Below are positions 8,113-15,281 of a stretch of DNA of 32,129 nt, one piece after another. Source of the DNA: Actinoplanes oryzae (lineage in GTDB: Bacteria > Actinomycetota > Actinomycetes > Mycobacteriales > Micromonosporaceae); the NCBI RefSeq assembly GCF_030757795.1, contig NZ_JAUQWH010000101.1, positions 1 through 32,129 of the forward strand. The letters run 5' to 3'. Below the pieces are notes generated by a model. The model ran no database searches, was not told the DNA's origin, and was given only the letters and a program-made list of their open reading frames with translations. The number at the start of each line of letters is the position of its first letter. Position 1 is the stretch's first letter. The position numbers were made by a program, and so were the translations under genes.

Positions 8113-8159
8113 CCCGTTGATGGTCGGCGGATCATAACCGACCGCCGGCCATCAACGGG
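8113..8159 (-). promoter_or_regulatory. Long hairpin over the FG-GAP gene leader
   Basis: On the minus strand an 11-base-pair stem (CCCGTTGATGG with CCATCAACGGG) is followed by a 2x2 internal loop, a 5-base-pair stem (GGCGG/CCGCC) and an 11-base loop. The last three G of the outer stem are the first bases of the FG-GAP ribosome binding site. It may terminate the upstream glycosidase transcript, modulate translation, or serve as a DNA palindrome: a TATGAT -10-like hexamer lies in the loop. Confidence 0.55.
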
Positions 8160-8210
8160 CAAAGTTGTCCACAGCTTCGGTTCCTCCACAGGCAACCCCC
8201 GTGGGCGCTC

Positions 8211-9845
8211 TTACTTGAGCGTCACGTTGAAGATCGGGTCCGCGGCGACCTTCTGGAAGGCGGCCAGGCTCGCCGGGCTCGAGTTGACCGAGATGTCGCG
8301 GTCGCCCTCGTCGTCGCTGGCGGTGTCGAAGTAGACGATGGCCTTGACCTTCGGGTGGGCCTTGAGCTCGGGGAGCACCGAGTCGAAGGCGACCGACTTG
8401 TCCGTGACGACGGCGCGGCGGTGGTACATGCCCCACTCCGCCACCATGATCGGCTTGGCCGGGTGGGTGGTGGTGGCCCAGTCGTACCAGCCGAGGCCGC
8501 CGCCGGTGGGCTGCCGGTCGAGGATGTCGCCCATGTCGCCGTAGTGGTAGTAGCCCTTCTCGACGCTCACGTAGGAGTCGAGGCCGATCCAGTCGACGAC
8601 GTCGTCGCCCGGGTAGAGGTCCTTCCACCAGGACTGGGCCATCCACTTCTCGTTGCCCATGTACGCGATGACGTTCACCGCGTTCGTGACGCCGTTGGCG
8701 CGCAGGCGGGTGATCACGTGGCGGTACATGGCCGCGTAGTCCTTGGCCGTCATGCCGGAGCCCGCCGTCGCGTTGACGTCGTTCTCGGGCTCGTGGTGCA
8801 GGGCGAGGAAGAACTTCTGCGTGCCGTAGTTCTTCTTCACGTACGCGGACCAGGTGTCGATGCGCTTGTCCTGCGCGCCGGCGGCGACCTTCGCCCACGT
8901 CGAGTTGTACGCGATCTTCCAGTTGAGCAGCAGCACCCGCGGCTTGGCCGGGTCCTGGGTCATGGCGATCTCGGCCTTGGTCGGGAACTGCTCGTCGCCC
9001 TTGTGGTAGGTGTGGTAAATCGTCGCCGTCCGGCCGGTGAGCGCCTCCCAGTCCTTCAACGCCTGGTCACGCGGGGTGTCGGTGAAGCCGCCCGCCGCCG
9101 CGCCCCACAGCACGCCACAGGTCGGCACCAGCAGCGCGCCCGTCGTGCACGCGGCCGGCGCGGTGGTGGTGGGTGCGGGCGAGGGAACAGTCGTGGTCGG
9201 CGCGGTGGTCGGAGCCTTGGTGGGCGCGGTGGTCGGAGCCTTGGTGGGCGCGGTGGTCGGGACGGTGCGGCGGACGGTCAGGCGCAGCTCGGGTCCGCCG
9301 GACGCCGCGTCCCCGTACTCCACCGCCCGCAGCCGGGTCACGGCCGTCGTGGACGCCGACTTGAGCGCGAACGCGTACGTCCCGGCCTTGGTGACCACCT
9401 TGGACAGGTCGAACGTCAGCGTGGTGTCCGCGGCCTTCGGCTTGATCGAGGCGACCGCCTTGCCGAGCGCCGGCGCGTTCGCGGCCGTGATCGTCTTCTC
9501 GGTCCAGGTGCTCGCCACGGCGTAGAGGGTCAGCGTCGACTCCGCCGGCTTGCTGTCCAGCGGCAGGCGCAGCTCGGCCCCCGTGACCGTGGCGCCGGAG
9601 GCGAGCTTCGGCGCGAACTTCAGATAGGACAGCCGGGTCTCCCCCGCCTCCCGGCCGACGACGAGCTTGTCGGCCGTGCCGAAGTTGACGCTCTTGCGCG
9701 TGCTCGACGTGTACGCGTCGTCGGTGCTCACGACGCTCACGGTCGCGGACGTGGCCGCCGCGTTGGCCGTACCGGTGAGGGTGATCCCCGCGCCGGCCGC
9801 GACGACGCCCGTCAGCGCGACTCCGATCTTCCGCTTGCCCGTCAC
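8211..9845 (-). CDS. Secreted glycoside hydrolase, GH26-like, with DNRLRE-type domain
   Basis: 544 residues from GTG at 9845, chosen because AAGGGG lies just upstream and it gives a clean signal peptide (VTGKRKIGVALTGVVAAGAG, cleavage near residue 30). Residues about 33-192 form a beta-rich DNRLRE/CBM96-like domain, 194-232 a Thr/Pro/Ala linker with PTTAPTKA repeats, and 233-544 a TIM-barrel-like catalytic part. The candidate acid is Glu352 in LHHEPEND and the nucleophile Glu470 in MVAEWG, the GH26 arrangement (beta-mannanase/endoglucanase clan). It probably acts on plant or fungal beta-mannan or beta-glucan outside the cell. An ATG at 9884 is the alternative start. Confidence 0.85.
   Translation of the reverse strand: MTGKRKIGVALTGVVAAGAGITLTGTANAAATSATVSVVSTDDAYTSSTRKSVNFGTADKLVVGREAGETRLSYLKFAPKLASGATVTGAELRLPLDSKPAESTLTLYAVASTWTEKTITAANAPALGKAVASIKPKAADTTLTFDLSKVVTKAGTYAFALKSASTTAVTRLRAVEYGDAASGGPELRLTVRRTVPTTAPTKAPTTAPTKAPTTAPTTTVPSPAPTTTAPAACTTGALLVPTCGVLWGAAAGGFTDTPRDQALKDWEALTGRTATIYHTYHKGDEQFPTKAEIAMTQDPAKPRVLLLNWKIAYNSTWAKVAAGAQDKRIDTWSAYVKKNYGTQKFFLALHHEPENDVNATAGSGMTAKDYAAMYRHVITRLRANGVTNAVNVIAYMGNEKWMAQSWWKDLYPGDDVVDWIGLDSYVSVEKGYYHYGDMGDILDRQPTGGGLGWYDWATTTHPAKPIMVAEWGMYHRRAVVTDKSVAFDSVLPELKAHPKVKAIVYFDTASDDEGDRDISVNSSPASLAAFQKVAADPIFNVTLK
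9202..9260. repeat. 24-base tandem repeat coding for the Thr/Pro linker
   Basis: The unit GCGGTGGTCGGAGCCTTGGTGGGC occurs twice exactly at 9202-9225 and 9226-9249, followed by an 11-base partial copy. On the coding strand it encodes the PTTAPTKA repeat of the glycosidase linker. Exact repeats can change linker length by slippage. Confidence 0.85.
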
Positions 9846-9859
9846 CCGGTTCCCCTTGC

Positions 9860-9884
9860 ATGTCAGTGGCTTGCTGTCTGACAT
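9860..9884. repeat. Inverted repeat at the glycosidase 5' end
   Basis: Seven-base arms ATGTCAG and CTGACAT separated by 11 bases, ending 15 bases before the preferred GTG start. If that GTG is used, the element is in the 5' leader or promoter and could be an operator; if ATG 9884 is used it is coding. Confidence 0.4.
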
Positions 9885-9921
9885 TCAGGTTCTTGAGCGG
9901 CGGGTGCGGCTTGCGGGCACG

Positions 9922-9940
9922 TTGAGGTGCACTTGAGGTG
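9922..9940. repeat. Direct repeat TTGAGGTG, 11-base period
   Basis: TTGAGGTG occurs at 9922-9929 and 9933-9940. One helical turn of spacing puts both copies on the same DNA face, typical of a tandem-dimer operator. It lies in the gap upstream of the glycosidase and downstream of the response regulator terminator. Confidence 0.4.
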
Positions 9941-9952
9941 CTGAACACGGAA

Positions 9953-9980
9953 ACGCCGCCGGACCGGGGTCCGACGGCGT
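9953..9980 (-). terminator. Rho-independent terminator of the response regulator gene
   Basis: On the minus strand, ACGCCGTCGGACC pairs with GGTCCGGCGGCGT (13 pairs including one G-T), followed by TTTCC. It lies 16 bases past the response regulator stop codon. Confidence 0.75.
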
Positions 9981-9995
9981 CCAGGGGACGGCAGG

Positions 9996-10385
9996 CTATT
10001 CGGAGAGCACCAGCCGCAGGGCGTCCAGCAGCAGGTCGGAGGTGAACGGCTTCTTCACCAGCAGGGCGTCCTCGGAGATCAGGCCCTTGGTCACCGCGAT
10101 GTCCTTGGGCAGCCCCGAGATGTAGATGATGCCGAGGTCGGGGCGCAGGTCCGCGGCCCCGCGGGCGAGGTCGCCCCCGGAGACGCCGGGCAGTCCGAGA
10201 TCCGTGACGAGCACGTCGATCGGGCCGGCGTGGTCGCGGCACAGCCCGACGGCCTCCTCGGCGTCGCCGGCCACCAGGGTCGAGAAGCCCCGGCGTTCCA
10301 GCATCCGCCGCATGATGTCCCGCAGGTCCTCCTCGTCGTCGACGACGAGGACCGTCGGGCGCTCCTCCCGCACTGCCTCCGGCAT
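9996..10385 (-). CDS. Stand-alone response regulator receiver protein
   Basis: 129 residues, a single CheY-like receiver domain with no output domain. The acidic pair Asp16-Asp17 (VLVVDDEED), the phospho-acceptor Asp62 (VLVTDLGLPG), Ser90 at the switch position and Lys112 (KKPF) are all in place, so it should be phosphorylated. ATG at 10385 is used because GGGGAGG lies nine bases upstream. It probably serves as a phospho-relay or binds a partner protein. The gene has its own terminator and no kinase beside it; the PAS sensor kinase at 12571 on the other strand is the nearest candidate partner, but that is inference. Confidence 0.9.
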   Translation of the reverse strand: MPEAVREERPTVLVVDDEEDLRDIMRRMLERRGFSTLVAGDAEEAVGLCRDHAGPIDVLVTDLGLPGVSGGDLARGAADLRPDLGIIYISGLPKDIAVTKGLISEDALLVKKPFTSDLLLDALRLVLSE

Positions 10386-10461
10386 GAGTGCCTCCCCGCG
10401 GTATGACGTTTCGCGACTCACGCTAACGGCGCTTCCCGCCGCGCGAGGCGGTTCGCGGGGA

Positions 10462-12054
10462 TCAGAGGGTGAGCTTCCACTTGTCCAGGGTGCCGGTGGT
10501 GGTGCCGTAGGTGTCCTTGACCGTCAGCGTCCACTTTCCGTTGCGGGACACACCGGACAGGTCGATCGGCAGCGTCTGCGTGAAGTCTGCTGCCTTGTCC
10601 GACTTCGAGGCCTTCTTGAGGACGTGCGCCTTGCCGGCCGGGTCGGTCAGCGTGACGACCAGCGACCCCCGGTAGCCGTGCTTGACGGTGATCGAGACGG
10701 AGGACTTGGCGGACGCCGTGCCGGTGCACCCGGTCACCTTCTTGGCGCTGGTGGCCGTGCCCTTCTTGGCGATTTTCTTGTCGGTGCCCACGGTGAACGG
10801 CCCGCAGTGGGTGGCCGTGCCGGCCGACTCGGTGTTGAGGAAGCCGGTCCAGAGCAGCTTGTTCACGGACCCGCTGCCCGGGCTCTTGACCTTGCTCGGG
10901 GTGGCGTTGGTGAGCAGCGCCGAGGTGATCTGGGCCGGCGTCCAGCCGGGGTGCGCCGCGGCGACCAGGGCGGCCGCGCCGGCGACGTGCGGGGTCGCCA
11001 TGGAGGTGCCGCTCATGACGGCCGTGGCCGTGTCGGACTTGTAGCCGGCCGAGGTGATCTTCACGCCGGGCGCGAAGAGGTCCAGGCACTTGCCGTAGTT
11101 GGAGAAGGACGCGCGGGTGTCGGCGCTGTCGGTCGCCCCGACGGTGATCGCGTCGGCCGCGGAGGCCGGCGAGTAGCCGCACGCGTTCTTGTTGTCGTTG
11201 CCCGCGGCGACCGCGTACGTGACGCCGGCCGCGATGGACTTGGCGACGGCGGCGTTCAGAGCCGTGCTCGCGGTGCCGCCGACGCTCATGTTGGCCACGG
11301 CGGGCAGCATGGCGTTCTGGGTCACCCAGTCGATCCCCGCGATGATCGCCGAGTACGAGCCGACGCCCTCGCAGTCCAGCACCCGTACGGCGACGAGCTT
11401 GACGTCCTTGGCGACGCCGTAGGTCTTGCCGCCGATCGTGCCGGCGACGTGCGTACCGTGGCCGTTGCAGTCCTGCGCCACGTTGTCGTTGTCGATGAAG
11501 TCCTTGCCGTTCGAGGCGCGGCCGCCGAACTCGCTGTGCGAGATCCGGATGCCGGTGTCCAGCACGTACGCCGTGACGTCCGACGCCGAGCGGTAGGTGT
11601 AGGTCTTCGACAGCGGCAGCGTCTTCTGGTCGATCCGGTCGAGGCCCCACGCCGGGTTCTCCTGGGTCGACAGGTCCGCCAGCGAGACGGCCGCGTCCTG
11701 CTCGACATAGGCGACCTCGGGGCTGGCGGCCAGCCGGCGCGCCTCGAGGGCGGTCATGTCGGCCTGGAAGCCGCGGACCGTGGCCGACCAGCTCCGCTCG
11801 ACGTCGCCGCCGTAGCGGTCGGTCAGCTGCTCCGCCGCCGCCGGGACCTCGGCGGCCGTCGCCGACTTCAGCACGACGATGTAGCTGTCGGTGATGGCTC
11901 CCGCGCTCGCCGCCCGGACGGTGCCGAGAGGCAGCGCACCGGGGGTGCCGGCGAAGGCCGTGCCGGAGACTCCGGTCACCGCCGCCACCGTGGCGATCCC
12001 GGCGGTCAGCGCGAGGCGCGCAGCGCGGCGCCGGCCGTCGTTGTGGGTCGTCAT
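10462..12054 (-). CDS. Secreted S8 (subtilisin-like) serine protease with P-like domain
   Basis: 530 residues. Signal peptide at about residues 1-36 with twin basic start, then an I9-type propeptide (SYIVVLKSATAAEV to VAYVEQDAAV, about 57-125), the S8 domain (about 135-405) and a C-terminal domain resembling the proprotein convertase P domain (about 420-530, ending NGKWTLTVKDTYGTTTGTLD). Catalytic Asp166 (VLDTGI), His199 (GHGTHVAG), Asn286 (oxyanion hole, AAGNDN) and Ser351 (SGTSMATPH) are intact. ATG at 12054 follows GAGGAGGAAC. It is a self-activating extracellular protease. A near-perfect TcrA-type repeat lies about 120 bases upstream, between this gene and the divergent small Cys/His gene. 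Confidence 0.93.
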   Translation of the reverse strand: MTTHNDGRRRAARLALTAGIATVAAVTGVSGTAFAGTPGALPLGTVRAASAGAITDSYIVVLKSATAAEVPAAAEQLTDRYGGDVERSWSATVRGFQADMTALEARRLAASPEVAYVEQDAAVSLADLSTQENPAWGLDRIDQKTLPLSKTYTYRSASDVTAYVLDTGIRISHSEFGGRASNGKDFIDNDNVAQDCNGHGTHVAGTIGGKTYGVAKDVKLVAVRVLDCEGVGSYSAIIAGIDWVTQNAMLPAVANMSVGGTASTALNAAVAKSIAAGVTYAVAAGNDNKNACGYSPASAADAITVGATDSADTRASFSNYGKCLDLFAPGVKITSAGYKSDTATAVMSGTSMATPHVAGAAALVAAAHPGWTPAQITSALLTNATPSKVKSPGSGSVNKLLWTGFLNTESAGTATHCGPFTVGTDKKIAKKGTATSAKKVTGCTGTASAKSSVSITVKHGYRGSLVVTLTDPAGKAHVLKKASKSDKAADFTQTLPIDLSGVSRNGKWTLTVKDTYGTTTGTLDKWKLTL

Positions 12055-12171
12055 CTGAAAGGGTTCCTCCTCGTCGGTGCCACCGGCGACGGACATCACC
12101 CGGGGGGCCAGGCATGTCGGTGGCTTCGAGGGGAAACAATGGGGTCGGCACAGAGCCACACCGGGACCGCA

Positions 12172-12192
12172 ACGGTTGCGCCTGGGTTGCAG
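12172..12192 (-). promoter_or_regulatory. TcrA-box-like direct repeat (one mismatch)
   Basis: On the minus strand GCAACCC-AGGC-GCAACCG matches the pattern GCA(A/C)CCG-N4-GCA(A/C)CCG at all but one base. I recall this pattern as the binding site of TcrA, the regulator of sporangium and flagellar genes in Actinoplanes missouriensis. It lies in the divergent gap between the protease and the small Cys/His gene and could act on either. Confidence 0.5.
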
Positions 12193-12193
12193 G

Positions 12194-12209
12194 GCCCCCG
12201 ATCGGGGGC
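12194..12209. repeat. Perfect 16-base palindrome
   Basis: GCCCCCGATCGGGGGC is fully self-complementary with no spacer. It sits between the TcrA-type repeat and the candidate -35 of the small Cys/His gene and could be a dimeric regulator site. Confidence 0.5.
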
Positions 12210-12216
12210 ACGATGC

Positions 12217-12242
12217 CTAAGTCGCCTCCTGGCGGGGCCGAA
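12217..12242 (+). promoter_or_regulatory. Candidate FliA-type promoter of the small Cys/His gene
   Basis: CTAA-N16-GCCGAA, one base away in the -35 from the element seen at the flagellar operons, with the same 16-base spacer. A start near 12249 would give a leader of about 40 bases to the ATG at 12291. One mismatch in a four-base -35 makes this weaker than the flagellar copies. Confidence 0.35.
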
Positions 12243-12290
12243 CTACCCTCCGTCAGGAACGCCGCACCGCCACGGAGCAAGGAGAGCGCC

Positions 12291-12515
12291 ATGACCAGCC
12301 TGCTGTCGCCCGAGATCGTCACCGCGGACTCGCTGACCGAGCGCTGCGACAGCTGCGGTGCGGCCGCCAAGCTGGAGCTCACCCTCGCCAGCGGGGGCAG
12401 CCTGGCGTTCTGCGGGCACCACGCCAACAAGCACGCAGCACCTCTCGCCTCGGTGGCCACGAAGGTCACGGTGGAAGAGGGCTTCGAGTGGGCGGGCCAA
12501 TCCCACCCGGCGTAG
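12291..12515 (+). CDS. Small Cys/His protein, DUF7455-like
   Basis: 74 residues, AAGGAGAG ribosome binding site. It has CDSCG (Cys19, Cys22) and CGHH (Cys41, His43, His44) around a short strand pair, a pattern that suggests one zinc site. This matches a small, widely conserved actinobacterial family of unknown function (consensus of the type CDRCGAAA...LxFCGHH). The Thr-Ala-Asp-Ser-Leu lead-in before the first Cys is also typical. It lies alone between divergent and downstream genes, 55 bases before the sensor kinase. Possible control by TcrA- and FliA-type sites upstream is inference. Confidence 0.8.
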   Translation: MTSLLSPEIVTADSLTERCDSCGAAAKLELTLASGGSLAFCGHHANKHAAPLASVATKVTVEEGFEWAGQSHPA

Positions 12516-12530
12516 GCCCTTCGCCCCTTA

Positions 12531-12555
12531 TGCTCGATATCTCCGATTTCGAGCA
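12531..12555. repeat. Inverted repeat before the sensor kinase
   Basis: Arms TGCTCGA and TCGAGCA with an 11-base AT-rich centre, 16 bases before the kinase GTG. It could be an operator or a leader hairpin; no T-run follows. Confidence 0.4.
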
Positions 12556-12570
12556 CAACAGGGGACCTGG

Positions 12571-14355
12571 GTGCAGATCGCGGCACGTGAGGCGGGCAGA
12601 CTCTCGCGGATCCTCGCGGCCTGCGCCGGCGTCACCGTCGTCACGCTGGGCCTGATCGCCCCCTCGGACTTCCGCAGCCCGGCTGCCGCACTCGCGGCTG
12701 CCGGGCTCGCTCTGTTGCTGGTGGTGCCGCCGGGCGCCGGGCGGGTGCGGCGCGGCATCGCGTACGCGCTGGCGGCCGGCACCGTCGTCCTGGGTGCGCT
12801 GACCCTGCCGGACCACCCGGCGACCGGCGTGGCGATCATGCTCTCCGGCCTGGCACTGGCCGGGCTCGACGTGCGCGTGCACCGCCCCGGCGACCGCGTG
12901 CGCTACCGCGTGGCCGATCCGCTGCTGGCCGGCACGGCGATCATCACCCTGGTGGCGCTGGTACCCCGGATGTTCGCGCCGACGTTTCCCGAGGGCCGCG
13001 GCCCGGGCAGCGTCATGCCGCCCTTCTTCGCGTGCGCGCTGCTGATCCTCGCCGTCGGCATGCTGCTGGCCCGGCCCGAGGCGGGACCGCTGCGCACCGA
13101 CGCGCGCCCCACGCCGGGCGTCAAGGTGCGCCGGGCCCTGCCGGTGGTGGTCGCGCTGCCGGTGATGGCCGCGCTGGTCAGCGCGCTTGCCGTGCGTACG
13201 GGGATCAGCCGTCCCGCCGCGGCGATCAGCACCGGCGTCGTCCTCACCGCGCTCGCCCTGCTCGGCCTGATCGGCTTCCTGGTCCGTTCGCTCGACGGGG
13301 CCGACCAGGAGCAACGGGAGCTGTTGACCGAGCTGCGGGACCGCCGGGACTTCGCCGACACGCTGCTGCAGTCGATGCACGAGGCCGTCCTGGTGCTCGA
13401 CGCGAACCACCGCGTGATCGACGCGAACCGGCGGTGGCGCGAACTGGCCGGCGACCTGCCGCCCGGCGACGCCCCGGCCCTGCCGCCGCCGGGCACCGGG
13501 GATTGGACGGTACGCCGCGCCGACGGGACCGACGTGCCGGTGCTCGCCACGATGGCCGCCATCCCCGACGCCGCCGGCCGGCCGCGCGGCTACGTGGCGA
13601 CCTACGTCGACATCACCGAGCGCAAACGCACCGAGGACGAGCTGAGCGCCCGGGCGGCCGAGCTGGTGGCCGGCAACGCGGCGCTGCGCGAGGCCAACGC
13701 CCGGCTCGAGGCGGCGCTGGCGTTCAAGAACGACCTCACCTCGATGCTGACCCACGACGTCGCCCAGCCGATCAGCTCCATCGCCAGCCTGGCCGAGCTG
13801 CTGCACGCCGACTGGGCGGACCTGCCCGACGACATCCGGCTGGAACTGGCCACGAAGATCGACAAGAACACCCGCCGGCTCATCAAGATGATGAACGACC
13901 TGCAGCTGCTGTTCCGGCTGGACACGGGCGCGGTCACGGCCCGGCGGGCCCCGGTGCCGCTGCTCGAGGTCGCGCAGGCCGCGGCGGGCGACCTCAACCC
14001 GAGTGCCGACGTCGAGTTCCGGATCGGCGAGGAGACGTCGGCACTGGCCGACCGGCAACACGTCTGGCACGTCGTGCGCAATCTGGTGGCCAACGCGCTG
14101 GCGTACGGCGAGAGCCCGATCGTGGTGCACGCCGAGCGCCACGGCGACGCGGTCACCCTGACGGTCGAGGACAGCGGGCCCGGCATTCCGGAGGAACTCG
14201 TGCCGAGCCTCTTCGACCGGTTCATGCGGGGCGCCGGCCTCGGGCTGTTCATCGTCCGTCACCTGGTGGAAGCGAACGGGGGCTCGGTCCGCTACGAGCG
14301 GTCCGAGCCCCACGGCGCCCGGCTGGTCACCACCTGGGAATCCGCGTCCCTGTGA
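12571..14355 (+). CDS. Membrane PAS sensor histidine kinase
   Basis: 594 residues from GTG at 12571 (AGGGGA upstream). Eight hydrophobic helices fill residues 10-240, then a PAS domain (about 255-355, ending YVATYVDITERKR), a coiled coil, the phospho-acceptor His395 in a HisKA domain (SMLTHDVAQPISS), and a HATPase domain with N-box Asn508 (NLVANAL), G1 (DSGPGIP, 534-540) and G2 (GAGLGLF, 554-560). The lid between the F box (FDRF) and G2 is very short: only Met-Arg separates them. No response regulator follows; the nearest receiver gene is at 9996. The signal is unknown, and the eight-helix part could be a membrane-embedded sensor. Confidence 0.9.
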   Translation: MQIAAREAGRLSRILAACAGVTVVTLGLIAPSDFRSPAAALAAAGLALLLVVPPGAGRVRRGIAYALAAGTVVLGALTLPDHPATGVAIMLSGLALAGLDVRVHRPGDRVRYRVADPLLAGTAIITLVALVPRMFAPTFPEGRGPGSVMPPFFACALLILAVGMLLARPEAGPLRTDARPTPGVKVRRALPVVVALPVMAALVSALAVRTGISRPAAAISTGVVLTALALLGLIGFLVRSLDGADQEQRELLTELRDRRDFADTLLQSMHEAVLVLDANHRVIDANRRWRELAGDLPPGDAPALPPPGTGDWTVRRADGTDVPVLATMAAIPDAAGRPRGYVATYVDITERKRTEDELSARAAELVAGNAALREANARLEAALAFKNDLTSMLTHDVAQPISSIASLAELLHADWADLPDDIRLELATKIDKNTRRLIKMMNDLQLLFRLDTGAVTARRAPVPLLEVAQAAAGDLNPSADVEFRIGEETSALADRQHVWHVVRNLVANALAYGESPIVVHAERHGDAVTLTVEDSGPGIPEELVPSLFDRFMRGAGLGLFIVRHLVEANGGSVRYERSEPHGARLVTTWESASL

Positions 14356-14372
14356 GCAACCAGCCGGGTTGA

Positions 14373-15200
14373 TCAGGCGCTGCCGCGCTCGTGCTCGTTG
14401 ATGATGCCGTCGCCCCGGGTGTCGCGGGTGCTGGTCACGCGGCCGCCCATCGGCGCGGAGGCGGTGGCCTGGCGCGTGCCCGGCGTGCCGACGATGTGCC
14501 GCCCCGGCGCGAGGACGTCGTCGAGGTCGTGCACGCTCGTGATGCCGGGCGCGGAGGTGATGTCGACGTTGGTGCCGGCGTTGGGCGTACCCAGGGTGGC
14601 GGTGTCGGCGTTGGGGCGCAGCTTGCCGAGGCCGTCCGGGTTGGCGTTGCTGAACTCGCCCGCGCTCGTGCCCCAGCCGGCGCCGGGCTGCGGGCGGCCG
14701 CTGCGGGCGCGCGTGGCGACCGAGGCCGGGGAGGCGAAGCCGCCGCCGAGCCGCTTGGAGCTGGCGCCGCCGAGGGTGTCGCCGAGCTTGCCGGTCTCGA
14801 TCAGGCCCTTGAAGGTGTTGAGGTCGGCGCGCAGGCGCTTGCTCAGCGTCTCCTGGCCGTGCCGGTCACTGGGGAGCAGGAACGCGACGTCGGCCTCCAG
14901 CTGGGCGACGATCTGGGTACGCGTCTCGCCCATCGGCCGCAGCGTGATGGTCTCGGCGAGCAGCGGGCCCTCCGTCGTCGACCACGCCACCCGCTCGTCG
15001 AGCGAGCGCTCGGTGATCCGCGCGTCGAACTCGCGGCGGCGCCCCTCGACGTCCATGACCCAGTGGGTCTGGTCGTTGCCGATCGGGCGGACCTCCTGAA
15101 CCCCCGTCATGAAGCGCGGGTAGTTCTCGAACTTCGCGAGCTGCTCGTACACGGTGTGCAGCGGTGCGCTGATCTCGACGGCCTGCTGAACCATACTCAT
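14373..15200 (-). CDS. SRPBCC (START-like) protein with long disordered tail
   Basis: 275 residues from ATG at 15200 (GGGAGAG upstream). Residues 1-140 fit the polyketide cyclase/dehydrase-like SRPBCC fold: QQAVEISAPLHTVYEQLAKFENYPRFM, HWVMDVEGRRREFDARITE and a long last helix. This fold makes a hydrophobic pocket for a lipid or aromatic ligand. Residues 150-275 are Gly/Ala/Pro-rich and probably disordered, and the last residues contain DTRGDGIINEHE, spaced like a calcium-binding EF-hand loop. Related actinobacterial proteins are often called cyclase/dehydrase; the ligand is unknown. It converges on the sensor kinase, with only 17 bases between the two stops. Confidence 0.8.
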   Translation of the reverse strand: MSMVQQAVEISAPLHTVYEQLAKFENYPRFMTGVQEVRPIGNDQTHWVMDVEGRRREFDARITERSLDERVAWSTTEGPLLAETITLRPMGETRTQIVAQLEADVAFLLPSDRHGQETLSKRLRADLNTFKGLIETGKLGDTLGGASSKRLGGGFASPASVATRARSGRPQPGAGWGTSAGEFSNANPDGLGKLRPNADTATLGTPNAGTNVDITSAPGITSVHDLDDVLAPGRHIVGTPGTRQATASAPMGGRVTSTRDTRGDGIINEHERGSA

Positions 15201-15281
15201 CGCATCTCTCCCATGCTGAAGTGCTGGCATGACCGAGAGTACGTATGCGACTACTATCCGCGTTTGGCTTTCCCGCGTTTC

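Noticed and set aside
12061..12290. Riboswitch (cyclic di-AMP or cyclic di-GMP type) upstream of the protease
   Set aside because: None of the conserved core sequences of these aptamers could be found on either strand. The region is better explained by the repeat, the palindrome and a promoter.
10126..12294. Long rightward frame over the receiver and S8 protease genes
   Set aside because: No recognisable domain and biased composition; catalytic motifs of the protease lie on the other strand.
12531..12555. SOS (LexA) box before the sensor kinase
   Set aside because: The arms TGCTCGA/TCGAGCA are 11 bases apart and do not match the actinobacterial TCGAAC-N4-GTTCGA box.
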